Positions 10,557 to 22,604 are shown, counted from the first letter of the stretch. The stretch is 64,000 nucleotides of DNA from Sulfurimonas sp. (GCA_030949825.1 JAUZSC010000008.1:124001-188000), one strand, 5' to 3'. Notes: a model not told the origin generated them from the sequence alone. Numbers and translations are program-made.

Positions 10557-12665
10557 ATGAATAGTTTACGCAATCGTTTTATTACTAGCATGCTTCTCTT
10601 ATTAGCTGGACTAGCTCTACTACTCTTCTATGATGCTAACACCAACAAAGAACTCAAAAGTGCGCAAGCGCATATACTTAAAATAAAAGAAGCTAAGATA
10701 GCACTCTTACAGATGCGGCGTGCTGAAAAAGATTTCTTTGTGCGTCAGCATTTAAAATACTATGACTTACTGCTTCAAATAGCCAAAGATTCAAAAAAAG
10801 ATTTTCTTGACTTCGATCTAGCCCTCGAGTATACAGGATATATTTCTAACTTTAAAAAAATTGCTCATCACATGAAAGTCTTAGGTCTTGTCCCTGAGGA
10901 GGGACTTAAAAAAGACTTCTCTCTTCATTCTCATAGGCTTGAGCAGGATTTAACTGAAGATAAGCATATAAAAATGTTACTACAATATTTATCTTTAAAA
11001 ATGCATGAAAAAGACTTCTTTATTCATAAAAAAATAAAATATATTGACTTAAGAACACATGCTCTTCAAAATATGAAAGACAACAAGCATTTAAGTATTA
11101 ATACCAGCATGTTACTTGAAAATGAGAACAAAGCCTTTATCGCTTTAAAAACAGAAATGCTTCGCATTGGTTTAAATGAAAAACTTGGTTTGCGTATTCA
11201 AATGAGAGATGCTGCACACCAAATTGAAGATGCATTAAATACTTATACAAGTACTTCTCTCCCTCTTTTAGAAGAAAAAATACAAAAACTAAACTTCACC
11301 CGATACAGCACCTTCTCTTTGTTTCTGCTAAGTGTCTTATTACTTTTTACGCTAACGCTTCGACCGATATACTTTGCATTTAAATCATTTAAAGAATTTT
11401 TTACGCACTTTAGCGATGCTAAACAAAGGCTCGATATAGAGAACTTGAAGTTTATTGAACTCAAAAATACAGCAAAAACAATCAATACCATGCTTCAAAG
11501 TCGCCAAGACATTGAAGACAACCTCATCAAATCAAAAGACGAGGCTATACGCTCCCAGCAGGTAAAAGAACAATTCTTGACAAATATGAGTCATGAGCTT
11601 CGTACTCCATTAAATGCTATTATTGGTTTTACTTCCATTTTAGAGAAAAAAATTCCCGAGCATGCAAAGATAATAGAACCGATTTCTGTTAACTCAAAAA
11701 ACTTGTTAGAGATTATTAATAATATTCTTGATATTTCAAAAATCCAAAGTGGTCACTTTAGTATTAATAAAGAAGCATTTCATTGTGCTAAAGAGTTTGA
11801 GACATGTTTATCAAAGTTTAGTTTTAGTGAGAAGAAAAAAAACATACAATTAACATCGAGCTCAAATATAACTGAGGAGTGTGTTCTTCATGGTGATTGG
11901 TTTAGAATTTCACAAGTATTAACAAACTTTTTGTCCAACGCTTTTAAATTTACTCCAGATAATGGAACAATAGCCTTGCGTATGGAGCTCATAGATAAAC
12001 AACTTCACATAAGCGTTAAAGACTCAGGTATTGGGATTTCTGAGGAAGCGCAAGAGAGGATTTTGAAACCGTTTGAGCAGGCGGATTCTTCCACAACGAA
12101 AAACTTTGGCGGAACAGGGCTAGGCTTGAGTATTTCTAACTCTATTATTACAATGATGGGTGGGACAATAAATATCGTTTCAAAAGAAGGTCAAGGAAGT
12201 GAGTTTAGTTTTTCTATCCCCATAGATATTGTAGAAAAAACCGCTCAAATACTTAGCGCAGATATTCCTGATACACAAGAAGAATTACAGATTTCTGCAC
12301 ATATTCTCGTGGTCGAGGATAACAAAACAAACCAAATGCTTTTAACAATGCTTTTAGACGATGTTGGGATTACTTTTGATGTTGCGAATGATGGTCTTGA
12401 AGCGGTAGAAATGTATGAGGACAATAAATACGACATAGTTTTAATGGATGAAAATATGCCAAATATGAACGGTGTAGATGCCATGCAAAAAATTAAAAAA
12501 GACTATGTAAATGTTTGTCCGATTGTTGCCGTAACTGCGAATGTTATGAAAGGTGATGAATTACGACTTATAGATGCTGGGATGGACGCTTTTGTTGCAA
12601 AACCCATCGATGATGATGAACTTTTTGCCACGATACGAAAGCTACTTAAACCTTCACAAGCTTAA
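10557..12665 (+). CDS. hybrid sensor histidine kinase/response regulator
   Basis: H-box NMSHELRTPLNAIIGF, N/G boxes, C-terminal REC domain VLMDENMPNMNG. Confidence 0.93.
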   Translation: MNSLRNRFITSMLLLLAGLALLLFYDANTNKELKSAQAHILKIKEAKIALLQMRRAEKDFFVRQHLKYYDLLLQIAKDSKKDFLDFDLALEYTGYISNFKKIAHHMKVLGLVPEEGLKKDFSLHSHRLEQDLTEDKHIKMLLQYLSLKMHEKDFFIHKKIKYIDLRTHALQNMKDNKHLSINTSMLLENENKAFIALKTEMLRIGLNEKLGLRIQMRDAAHQIEDALNTYTSTSLPLLEEKIQKLNFTRYSTFSLFLLSVLLLFTLTLRPIYFAFKSFKEFFTHFSDAKQRLDIENLKFIELKNTAKTINTMLQSRQDIEDNLIKSKDEAIRSQQVKEQFLTNMSHELRTPLNAIIGFTSILEKKIPEHAKIIEPISVNSKNLLEIINNILDISKIQSGHFSINKEAFHCAKEFETCLSKFSFSEKKKNIQLTSSSNITEECVLHGDWFRISQVLTNFLSNAFKFTPDNGTIALRMELIDKQLHISVKDSGIGISEEAQERILKPFEQADSSTTKNFGGTGLGLSISNSIITMMGGTINIVSKEGQGSEFSFSIPIDIVEKTAQILSADIPDTQEELQISAHILVVEDNKTNQMLLTMLLDDVGITFDVANDGLEAVEMYEDNKYDIVLMDENMPNMNGVDAMQKIKKDYVNVCPIVAVTANVMKGDELRLIDAGMDAFVAKPIDDDELFATIRKLLKPSQA

Positions 12666-15362
12666 TCTCATTATCCAGTAGATAACAAATATAACCGTTC
12701 ACTTGTTCACCCGTAATCTCCTGCACTGCTTTTTTATAATAACGCACTTGTTTTAAATGATGATTTCCATAACTCATAGAACTTTTGTAATCAATAATAT
12801 TGTAGCATCCATCAGTTTGTACAAGTAAATCTATATAACGCAGATTTTTTTTTATAGCGCATAGCTTGTTCTCTATAAAGTTTACCTTGTATCAAGGCTT
12901 GGAACTCTTGGGAATTTACTAGATTGTGTACTCTTGATGTGATAGCATTTATCTCTGATTCTTCTAAAATATAACCATATTTATTTATCATCATATTTTT
13001 TTGCATTCTCTATAGCATCTACTTCAAATGAAGAGAGCATCTCTAACATATAGTGCATAGCAAGACCAAAGTTAATAGCCTTTAAATCTTCCGGTATGCT
13101 TTCTTCAAGTTTTAAAACATCACTTTGTGTACCGTAATAAAAAGCTTGGTATTGTAGTTTTTCAAGTTCGCTTTTTTCTAAGTCTTGTGTATCAGATGCG
13201 CACACTAAAGTACCACTAGAACCTAGTTGCAAATCTAAAATATCAAAGCTAGAATCTTTAGTTTTGCATATTATAAAAAGATTATCTCTTGCGCGTGTGA
13301 ATGCAACATACAAGGCATTTAAACTATCTTCAACAACAAGTGCCTTCTCTTTTTCTAAGGCCTTGGCGTATCTAGCATCTATAGCGTCCCTGCCCTTTGT
13401 TCTTAGATATACATTCTCCAAAGTGATATTGTTATATTCATAAATAATAGCATCTCGACTCGCAGGAGCCTTTTTAATCCTGTCCATTACAATAACATGT
13501 TCATACTCTAGGCCTTTTGACTTATGGACCGTTAAAACTCGCACACCACTCAAATCAGATGCAGCAGCTTCAATGTCAAGCCTTTCATACTCAAATAGCA
13601 ATGCTTCAATATCTTGGTACCTCGAGAGTGCATTTAAAAATCTGATGAGATGAAAATCATCCTTAAAGAGTTTATAAATATCTATCATTCTTTTTACTAC
13701 ATCAAAAAGTTTAGATTTACTTAAATCCACCCTTTTTATAGCTTGCACTTCTTTGTTTATAAGTGCAAAAAAGTTATGCTTATATATATCTTCAATAAAG
13801 TACAAGTATTTTAAATACTCTAAAACAGCTCGAACACTTCTTTGATTGATTAGCTTAGTTGTGGTCTCTGTAACTACTTCTATATTTTCTTCTACAAGTC
13901 TTTGCTTTACAATTTCACCATCGCCATTGGTTGCACATAGCACGGCTATTTCATCTATCTTTGCACCAGCGACTATAAGCCTTTTTATTTGCTCTAATGT
14001 CTCTTCTACAAGTTCATCATTTTGAATAACTTCTACATAACCACCTGGAGCATCTTCTCGTGTTTTTTGCTCAGTATAATTTAGAATTTTTCGAGCAAAA
14101 CTAGTGTTTACAAAATCTATAACTTCTTTTTGCGAACGGTAATTTGTTACTAACTGTTCGACATCCGTATGTTGTTCTTCTTTTACAACTCCAAAAAGAG
14201 CAGACACTCCACCTCGGAACCTGTAAATAGACTGCTTCACATCTCCAACAAAAAAGAAACTTCCATTTTCAAAAATTCCACTCCCTGAGGTTATCTCGTT
14301 TATAAGTGGTTTTAAAATCTCATACTGCACGATGCTAGTGTCTTGAAACTCATCTAAAAGCATATGTTCTATTTGCGCATCGAGTCTAAAGTATAAAAAC
14401 TCACTGTCATCAATCTCGCGGAGTATAAAATGTACAAGCGAAGTTACATCTGAAAAACTAAGCTCAGAGTCCTCCATATAAAGTGCTTTTTTAGACTTTT
14501 CATAGATGCCAAGAAGTTCGCTTAAGGCATAAAAAAAGTTCGCCTCTTTAGCTCTGTTTTGTTTTTGTATCGCTTCTTGAATATGTAATAAAATAGAATC
14601 CATCTCAGGAGTAAAACATTTGGAAAAAGTTCTATAATCAAGTGACTCTCGACCCAACCAAGTCTTTTTACTCAAAGCCGTAAAACTCTCTGCATCTACT
14701 GCTTTTTTAACAGTAGCAGATGCTCCCTTACAAGCATCTACAATCTTTTTAAGTTCACCCAAGGCTCTTAAAGCTTCTTCTTCGTGTTCTTTATAATCTT
14801 GTTTCTCAAATTTTAGTTTTGAAAGTTCTTGTTTTTTCACATAAAAAGAATCAAGAAGAGCAAATATACTGTCTAAGCGTTTGTTAGACTCTAAAGATAA
14901 GTTAATCAGTGTATCTCTTTTACCTGCCACACTCACCTCTTTTAAAAAACGCGATAAAAGTTTGATTTCGTGCTGGGAAGCAAAAGTAGAAAAATCAGGC
15001 ATAAGTGAAGTATATAATGAAAACTTACGAAGAATCTGCGTAAAGAACTTGTCAATGGTCATAATCTTTGTGTTAGCATTTAAAAAGTCATCAAGAATTT
15101 TCTTTCTTTGTTTAAGTATCTCAGATGCAGGGATACTAGTAACTTTCACAATCTCATCAAGTTCCCCTCGAGATTCTAATTCTTCTAAAGTACTCACAAC
15201 TCTCTCTTGCATCTCAGATGCCGCTTTGTTTGTAAATGTAAGTGCTAGAATTTTGCTAGGGGATGCCCCTGTAAAAAGCAAGGAAAGGTAACGGACTACT
15301 AACATAAAAGTCTTACCACTTCCCGCACTTGCCTCGTAGCATAGGTTGTTTTTAAAGCTCAT
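12646..15362 (-). CDS. addA: AddA/RecB-like UvrD-family helicase-nuclease (apparent frameshifts near the 3' end)
   Basis: ASAGSGKTFMLVVRYLSLL, LTFTNKAASEMQERV, LLDEFQDTS; tail continues in two other frames (12812-13006, then to 12646) with nuclease motif IIDYKSSMSYGNHHLKQVRYYKKAV. Confidence 0.85.
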
Positions 15363-17705
15363 TATCTACCACAAACAATTTTATAATCACAAAACAAACA
15401 ATGCTTTGTATCTTCACATAACTCAAAATTAATTTCCTCGATATTTAAAAGGTCTTTTATATTTGACTCCAGTACTGCTAACTTTTCTTCTAAGAAAGCT
15501 TCTTGAACTATCTTTCCCTCTTTTAAATCGTAGTAGGCGCATGAGGTAACATTGCCAAGCTCAGATGCCAACAAATAATAAAACTCGAGTTGAAAGTCTG
15601 TTGCATCTGTAAAATTGTTTTTTGTGTAAAGTGGGTATGTTCCTGTTTTGTAATCAAGTACTTCTATTTCATTGTTTTGTTTATCAACTCTGTCTATTTG
15701 ACCAACTAGAGTCACACCTGCAAATTTTCTCTCAAAACTTTGCTCGCAGGACTCTACATGCCAGCCATCATTAAAGCGTTGCATATCTATTTCGCATAAG
15801 GTTTTTAATCGCTTTTTTTGCATCGCTATTAAATACGCATCTAATTCACTCTCGCCACATACTGCATCTAACTCTTTGTTTAAATCATTATGAAGTGATT
15901 TAAAGTCGCTGTACTTATTTTTTTTGTGTATAAGTTATTTAATGCTAGATGCACTACATTTCCGATTTCATATTCTTTTGGCATATCACGAGGAATTTCA
16001 TGTCCATATAAATGTTCTACATATTTATAATAATACTTTCGCTTGCATGTCAAAAAAGTTTTTAACCGTGTTGCTGATATTTTTTTATCTTTAAAACTGT
16101 AGGCTTGAATGATTTCTTTTGGCTCATAAGAATTTATTTCTTGTGTTTGAAATAAAATATTTGCATACTCAGATTCTTCATGAACTTTTTTTTCTTTTAT
16201 ATTTAACTGTTTTAAAAAACGAGAGCCATTACTCTCGCTAGAACTTACATACGAGATAGCAACTTCGCTTGAACGGGAGATAAGTAAATCGTAATAATGC
16301 TTTTGCAAGTTTTCTCTATCACGCATTGTCGGTAAATTTGCTACTTCTCTTATATGTGTATTTAAAAACATATCTTTGTCGCTTTTTTTAGGAACATTTG
16401 AATCTGAAAAATCAACAATAATCACAGCATCAAAAGCAACTGAACGAGTTTCAAGTACACCCATCACTGTAACTTTACCACCAGCAACATCATCTAAACT
16501 TCTTGAACCTAGTCTTTGTAAGAACAAAGAAAGTAATGATTTTACATTCATCCCATGCATAAACTTTAAAATATTTTTAAAACTATACAACTCTTCTTTA
16601 AAAATACTTAAGGCTCTTTTGTCAGAAAATTTTTCCCCATAATTAGTTAAAAATTCTATAATATCTATCTCTTGGCTACTCTTATGATAGATGCTAAGCA
16701 AACTAACAAAAAGTTCATCACCTACTCTTTGTAAGCGAGCATAATTTTCTTTTGATTTTTGATCGAGTGCCTGCGTTGTTGCATACAGTTCTTTATACAT
16801 CAAACTCTCTTTAAAAGATTCACCCATAGCGAAGTTAAAGTTAGATTTTTCATCGAAGCTTTTTAATTTTTTTGCTAAATTTTCATCAGGTAATATAACT
16901 GCTATTTGTTCTGGTGTGTAGCCTTTTTTCACAAACTCATAAAGTTTTTGCTGTATAAATGCCACTTGGAGAAGAGACTCTGAAAAGGACTGACAAGAAA
17001 TGTTTTTATTTACTTTACGAGCTGTCTTTTTCAGAATTTCTTTTTTTGTTTAAAGAGATAGTATATTGGAAGTCTTTTTCTAAAGAGATGCCAAGTTCTA
17101 AAAATTTTAACTGCATTTTTGTATTAAATTTTGAAGATGTAAAAATAATATTTATACTGGAAAATTCACAGGCTTTTTCTAAAAGTTCAAACTCAAAATT
17201 TGTTAAGTGTCCATCTATGTGTATTTCTATTTCCTGATTATTTTTTAAATACGCATCGTTAAATATATATGAAGATGCTAGATATATTTTATCAAGAACT
17301 TTTTTTTCATCGCACAAAGATTTATACCGTTTATGAAGCTCTTGTAAAATTATAATATGCTCTTCATAGTCTCCATAAATGTCCGAAGTGTTTAAGTTAG
17401 ATATATCATAGAGTTCTGCACTTAACTCCTCAAAAAATTTAAAAATATACGAAGAATTTTTTGTAAAAGTAAAAAAAGTTTCTTTCAATTTTGAGTGATG
17501 AGAATTCTTTAAAATCAGATGCTTCAAGCAAGAGTAAAACTCTACTGTCTTCATCTAAGATTTTATAACCTTTTACTATGTAAAGCTTAGAGATAAAATC
17601 ACTCATTGTCAAAAAATTTGCTAAGAAAAGTGTTTGAGATTCTATTGAGAGTTGTTCGTGGCGTATTGCACGAGCAGAAGGTAGAACGATTGTTTTATTA
17701 TTCAC
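15362..17705 (-). CDS. addB: AddB-like PD-(D/E)XK nuclease/helicase, split into 4 ORF fragments
   Basis: Fragments 15362-15823 (VLDYKTGTYPLY, C-terminal Cys cluster), 15880-16965, 17015-17554, 17439-17705; consecutive and adjacent to addA. Confidence 0.75.
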
Positions 17706-17709
17706 AAGC

Positions 17710-18222
17710 TTAGTACTCTTTAACCTCTGTCACTCTTGTGTCAGCTTTAACATTAAAAAATCTCTGGTATTCACCTACATTAAACTTAGCCATAATGTTC
17801 CAACGACCCGGCTCTGCTAAAGTAAAATTTGAAAATGAATATACTCCATTTTCTACACTTGGATTTTTTAATTCTTGGTTATATCGATGATGCTCAGGAC
17901 GAGTAATAACTACTATCACGCTTGCATCATTAATCATCTTTCCATCAAGATCTGTAAGCTTATATTTTAGAGTAGAACCCTCTTGTGCTAGTGATTCTGT
18001 TATGTAAGCTATTTTATATTTTTTATTAAAATCAATTCTAGCTTCAATCAAGTCATTTGCTTGTAGATTTGCATGTTGATAGCCCATCATATAATCATTG
18101 CTTCTTTGAACCGGAGTTTCTTCAAGAATTAAAGAGATTGAAAAAACAATAGCCCCAAAAAAGCCTAGAATAGCCATAGTTATTATATATGGCCATTTCT
18201 TTGCACTTCTAATTTCTTCCAC
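17710..18222 (-). CDS. FixH-like membrane protein
   Basis: N-terminal TM plus beta domain; next to cbb3 oxidase genes. Confidence 0.6.
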   Translation of the reverse strand: MEEIRSAKKWPYIITMAILGFFGAIVFSISLILEETPVQRSNDYMMGYQHANLQANDLIEARIDFNKKYKIAYITESLAQEGSTLKYKLTDLDGKMINDASVIVVITRPEHHRYNQELKNPSVENGVYSFSNFTLAEPGRWNIMAKFNVGEYQRFFNVKADTRVTEVKEY

Positions 18223-18914
18223 TATTTATTCCTTCTTTCGTATAACTTTTTTCGTATATACATAGCTAATGCAAGAAGAAGTATGCCATAAAATATAATT
18301 TTAACAATGAATAAAAGAAAGGTTCCTGTTTGTCCATTGCCATATTTAAGTTTTACACCCTTACTCTCTGCTATTTGACCTGCAATGTCAATGTAGCCAT
18401 TAAACATAGATGCTGCATACTTTCCTGTTACTTCTCCAGCCTTTGCTTTTGCCCCAAGTAAAGGTAAAATTGTACCTCCACTATCAGCTGATAATTCTTT
18501 AAAATCATCAAAACTTCTCGCGAAGATTATCGCCATTGCATATGCTTGTGCCTTGGATGCAACAGGGCTAAGAACCTGCTCTCTTTTAAAATACTTATAT
18601 AAAGATGTATCATTTACGGAAATGTCTATTTGAGAATTAAGTTCTGCAAATATAAGTAAAACACTTGGTCCAGTTAACTCTTGAAGTATCTTATCCTGAT
18701 ACTCTAATATACTAACTCCATGAGGTAAATCTCGAATCATAACTAACTTTAAAGATATACCCGTTTTTTCATATAAATCAGCACCTCTTTCCTCAATTTC
18801 TTTTGTAAATTTAGGATTGTTTACTACATCATCTTTGTATAAATATTCAGCTGTGAGTGTTGTTTGAAAAAGCAATATAAATAGGAGGGCCGCTAGCCCT
18901 CTTGAAATTTTCAA
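18222..18914 (-). CDS. TPM-domain-like membrane protein
   Basis: Signal peptide, C-terminal TM and positive tail; part of the cco neighbourhood. Confidence 0.45.
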   Translation of the reverse strand: MKISRGLAALLFILLFQTTLTAEYLYKDDVVNNPKFTKEIEERGADLYEKTGISLKLVMIRDLPHGVSILEYQDKILQELTGPSVLLIFAELNSQIDISVNDTSLYKYFKREQVLSPVASKAQAYAMAIIFARSFDDFKELSADSGGTILPLLGAKAKAGEVTGKYAASMFNGYIDIAGQIAESKGVKLKYGNGQTGTFLLFIVKIIFYGILLLALAMYIRKKLYERRNK

Positions 18915-18925
18915 GAAAACTTCCC

Positions 18926-19015
18926 TTAACTTATAAAGAGGTGGTTAGGAGTTACAGCAATATAAATTGTATATGCCGCTAGAATAACTAAACCTATTGT
19001 AATTAATTTTTCCAT
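18926..19015 (-). CDS. 29-aa single-TM small protein (MEKLITIGLVILAAYTIYIAVTPNHLFIS)
   Basis: Manual translation; RBS aaggag 7 nt upstream of ATG; below ORF-track cutoff. Confidence 0.6.
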   Translation of the reverse strand: MEKLITIGLVILAAYTIYIAVTPNHLFIS

Positions 19016-19025
19016 TACTAACTCC

Positions 19026-19238
19026 TTACTTCACATCAACAAGGTGATCTGACTGTTTAGAGCCAATCATCTTAATTGATTTCATATCTTTTATTTCATA
19101 AAAATTCGTTGCATTTTCAACTTGAACTTTATATGCTTCATATGCTAAAGTCAAAACAACTACTACAAGTACAACTGTCGCGATTAAAAACCCTGTCATA
19201 CCGTGGATGCTAAATAAAGATCTATTTTCATTTACCAT
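19026..19238 (-). CDS. DUF4006-like small membrane protein
   Basis: 70 aa, single TM, directly downstream of ccoP. Confidence 0.6.
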   Translation of the reverse strand: MVNENRSLFSIHGMTGFLIATVVLVVVVLTLAYEAYKVQVENATNFYEIKDMKSIKMIGSKQSDHLVDVK

Positions 19239-19247
19239 AATAACTCC

Positions 19248-20162
19248 TTATTCGCTTAAGCTAGATACATATGCACCAGCAGCTTCTTTTTGTTTTTTGT
19301 TCAGTCTATCAAAGGCAGGCATTGTTCCAATAGGACCTTTTTTACCATAGTTTAGAACATTTATAACAAGGTCCATGTCAAATGTAGCAATATTTGGAGC
19401 AGCTACACCACCCTTACCTTGTGCACCATGACATGCAGAACAAAAGTTAGTATATACAACTGCACCATCACCTGTCATACCATTAGCAACATATGAAGAT
19501 ACTACATCAATTTCAGCATCACTAATAGCTGCATCACCGTACCAAAGACCATTACGGTCAGGCATTGGAATGTCTAGACCAGTTAAATTATGGTTTGAAC
19601 CATTTTCAATAACATGTTGAACTACACTTTTCTCAAGTCTAACATTTAAGTTAGCAGCAGTACCCTCAATACCATCAGCTGTTAAACCATGGCATACTTT
19701 ACACTCTGCCAAGAATACTGATTCACCCATTTCAACTAATCTGTCACCAGTAATAGTTTTATACTTTTCGGTGAACTCAGCATCATGTGCTGCCACATCT
19801 TCATTATATTCACCAATCTGTGAATACGACTGAGGTGGATAAGCCATTGTCCAATACCAAGCAGCCCAAACCATAGTTAGAAGAAATAAAACACCCCAAC
19901 CTGTTGGAATTGGATTAAGATATTCACCAATACCATCCCACTCATGCTCTGCTAATTCACCATCTGCTGTATCAACTTGCATTTGACGAACATACTTAAT
20001 GACAACAAAAACTGTAATTACTACAAGTGCTGCTGCAGCTGCAACAGTAAGCATATTAACAATATCACCATTTAAACCACCCTTAGATCCAAGTACTGAA
20101 ACGTAAGTGAAACCAAGCATTGCAGCTGTTACGATAAATCCCCAAAGATAAATCTTATTCAT
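19248..20162 (-). CDS. ccoP: cbb3-type cytochrome c oxidase subunit III (diheme)
   Basis: Two CxxCH motifs (CKVCH, CSACH), N-terminal TM helices. Confidence 0.95.
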   Translation of the reverse strand: MNKIYLWGFIVTAAMLGFTYVSVLGSKGGLNGDIVNMLTVAAAAALVVITVFVVIKYVRQMQVDTADGELAEHEWDGIGEYLNPIPTGWGVLFLLTMVWAAWYWTMAYPPQSYSQIGEYNEDVAAHDAEFTEKYKTITGDRLVEMGESVFLAECKVCHGLTADGIEGTAANLNVRLEKSVVQHVIENGSNHNLTGLDIPMPDRNGLWYGDAAISDAEIDVVSSYVANGMTGDGAVVYTNFCSACHGAQGKGGVAAPNIATFDMDLVINVLNYGKKGPIGTMPAFDRLNKKQKEAAGAYVSSLSE

Positions 20163-20171
20163 ATATCTCTC

Positions 20172-20375
20172 CTATTTCTCTTTATCACGATTTTTAGCGT
20201 TTACCGGAGTATCCGTTAAATCGTCATCTAATGCTAAATTAGCATACTCTTCATAGTCATGACCATCAGCATCTTTTCGATTCTTATATAAATGATATAT
20301 ATAAGAATAAAGAGCAACTGTCAAAAAAATAGTTACGGCTAAAAAACCATACGATTGTAATTCAGCAATCCCCAT
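20172..20375 (-). CDS. ccoQ: cbb3-type oxidase subunit CcoQ
   Basis: 67 aa single-TM protein between ccoO and ccoP. Confidence 0.85.
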   Translation of the reverse strand: MGIAELQSYGFLAVTIFLTVALYSYIYHLYKNRKDADGHDYEEYANLALDDDLTDTPVNAKNRDKEK

Positions 20376-20389
20376 CTATCTGCCTCAGA

Positions 20390-21103
20390 CTATTTTAAAG
20401 AATTCATGTATGCTATTAAAGCAACGATTTCAGGAATTCTACCAACTTCAACTGCATCAATTACATCTTGATTTTTCATGTCTTTAACAATGATTCTAGC
20501 CTCTGCCAGAGCCATTTTACGCGCTTCATGAAGATCGGATTTATTTTCAGCTTCGTTCCATGCCATCTTAACAATTTTACTAGTTCCATCTTTCATAGGA
20601 ACTGGCTGGTTGTAAGGAACACCAAAGAATTTTTTAACTGTTATCATCTCAGCATATGCAGTATCAATATCTGTATTATTAACAAACATCCATCTGTAGG
20701 CTGGCATAATTGTACCTGGTACAACTTTTTCTGGATCCCACATATGGTTTTCATGCCAATCTGTAGTTCTATAATTACCAACACGCATTAAGTCTGGACC
20801 AGTTCTTTTTGAACCCCAAAGAAAAGGACGATCATAAGCATACTCACCACTTAAAGAGTAATCACCATAACGGTCAGTTTCTGATTTAAATGGACGAATA
20901 AGTTGTGAATGACATGCATTACAACTGTTTTTTATATATACATGACGACCCGCTAACTCTAAAGTAGAGTAAGGTGTCGTGCCAATAAGTGGACGCGATG
21001 CTTGTGCAAAGTTTGGAACGATTTCTACCAATCCAGCAAAAGCAATAGTAGCAAATACAGCCAGGGCAAAAAAGAATGGATTTTTTTCTAACCAATGAAA
21101 CAT
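20390..21103 (-). CDS. ccoO: cbb3-type cytochrome c oxidase subunit II
   Basis: SCNACHSQLIRPF; RTGPDLMRVG. Confidence 0.96.
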   Translation of the reverse strand: MFHWLEKNPFFFALAVFATIAFAGLVEIVPNFAQASRPLIGTTPYSTLELAGRHVYIKNSCNACHSQLIRPFKSETDRYGDYSLSGEYAYDRPFLWGSKRTGPDLMRVGNYRTTDWHENHMWDPEKVVPGTIMPAYRWMFVNNTDIDTAYAEMITVKKFFGVPYNQPVPMKDGTSKIVKMAWNEAENKSDLHEARKMALAEARIIVKDMKNQDVIDAVEVGRIPEIVALIAYMNSLK

Positions 21104-21119
21104 ATTATAATCCTTTTAA

Positions 21120-22604
21120 TTAAGCGCCCATAGGCGTAGTGTTTTGAAGCTCACTTGCTTCAACTTTGCGACCAATTGTCATAGTTTTATATACATTATA
21201 AATAAACATAGCAAAACCAATAAGATACAGAGTACCACCAACAGCACGAATAATAAAGTAAGGATGTAAAACAGTAACTGTATCAATGAATGAGTACGCT
21301 AAGTTACCAAATTCATCGTGAGCACGCCACATCATACCTTGAGTAATCCCTGCAATCCACATAGATGTAAAGTATAAAACGATACCTAGTGTTTGAATCC
21401 AGAACTGTGTAGCCATTAAACTCTTCGAGTATATAGCACGGCCATAAAGTCTTGGAAGCATATGGTAAATTGCAGCCATAAGCATAAAAACAACCCAACC
21501 AAGAGCACCATCATGTACATGACCAATAATCCAGTCAGTAAAGTGAGCAATCGCATTAACCGATTTAATAGCTTGAATAGGACCTTCTAAAGTTGAGAAC
21601 ATATAAAAAGTTGAACCAAGAACCATAAATTTAATAATAGGATTTGACGCAACTTGTTGCCATTCACCTTTAAGTGTTAGAAGCATATTAATCGCAGAAC
21701 CCCATGAAGGAAGAATTAGAATTACAGAAAACACTGAACCTAAAGTCTGAACCCAGTCAGGAACTGTTGAGAAGAGAACATGATGTCCACCTGCCCACAG
21801 GTAAATAAACATTAGACCCCAAAAAGAAAGTAAAGATAATTTATACGAATAAATAGCTTGACCTGATTCTTTTGGAAGGAAATAATAAATCATTGCAACA
21901 ATTGGTGTAGTTAAAACAAATGCAACGGCATTGTGACCAAACCACCATTGTACAAGTGCATCATTTGTACCTGCATACATAGATACTGAATGGTACCATG
22001 CTCCGATTCCTTCTGACGCGTAATAGGTAGGAATTGCCAAGTTATTTAGCAAGTGAAGCATTGCAACTGCTAGAAAAGTTGCTATATAATACCATACAGA
22101 TATATACAGTGTCTTCTCGCGTCTTATACCAATAAGACCTGCAATACTTGCACCCCATAATAACCATACGATTGTAATAGATAAATCAAGTGGCCATTCA
22201 AACTCAGCGTATTCTTTTGACTGTGTTATACCCATAAATAAAGAGATTACAAGTACTACTGCTGAAACTAAGTAGATCCAGAAGTGTGCATAACCAATAT
22301 ACATTAAAGTTTTAGACTCTGCCATAGAAACTTTTAAAACTCTTTGGCCTACATAATACCATGTAGCCCAAACCGCACTTAAAACCATACCATAGATAAC
22401 AGAATCGGTATGTAGTACTCTTAAACGACTAAAATTTGTGTATTCTGCAATAGCACCATCTCCAAACATAGTGTTAATCGCTGGAAATGCTAATTCCCAT
22501 GCGATTACTACACCAACAAGCATACCAACAAAACCAATACCTAAAGCAGTATAGATAAACAGCTTACTTACAGAATAGTCATATTCTAACGGACGATTTT
22601 CCAT
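21120..22604 (-). CDS. ccoN: cbb3-type cytochrome c oxidase subunit I
   Basis: VQWWFGHNAVAFVLT, GHVHDGALGWVVFM haem-copper ligand motifs. Confidence 0.97.
   Translation of the reverse strand: MENRPLEYDYSVSKLFIYTALGIGFVGMLVGVVIAWELAFPAINTMFGDGAIAEYTNFSRLRVLHTDSVIYGMVLSAVWATWYYVGQRVLKVSMAESKTLMYIGYAHFWIYLVSAVVLVISLFMGITQSKEYAEFEWPLDLSITIVWLLWGASIAGLIGIRREKTLYISVWYYIATFLAVAMLHLLNNLAIPTYYASEGIGAWYHSVSMYAGTNDALVQWWFGHNAVAFVLTTPIVAMIYYFLPKESGQAIYSYKLSLLSFWGLMFIYLWAGGHHVLFSTVPDWVQTLGSVFSVILILPSWGSAINMLLTLKGEWQQVASNPIIKFMVLGSTFYMFSTLEGPIQAIKSVNAIAHFTDWIIGHVHDGALGWVVFMLMAAIYHMLPRLYGRAIYSKSLMATQFWIQTLGIVLYFTSMWIAGITQGMMWRAHDEFGNLAYSFIDTVTVLHPYFIIRAVGGTLYLIGFAMFIYNVYKTMTIGRKVEASELQNTTPMGA

Noticed and set aside
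12646-17705. Phase variation of addAB by A/T homopolymers
   Set aside because: Several breaks in the same locus and a similar one in ilvD fit systematic base-calling error better; classical phase-variable tracts in Campylobacterota are mostly poly-G/C. Needs read data
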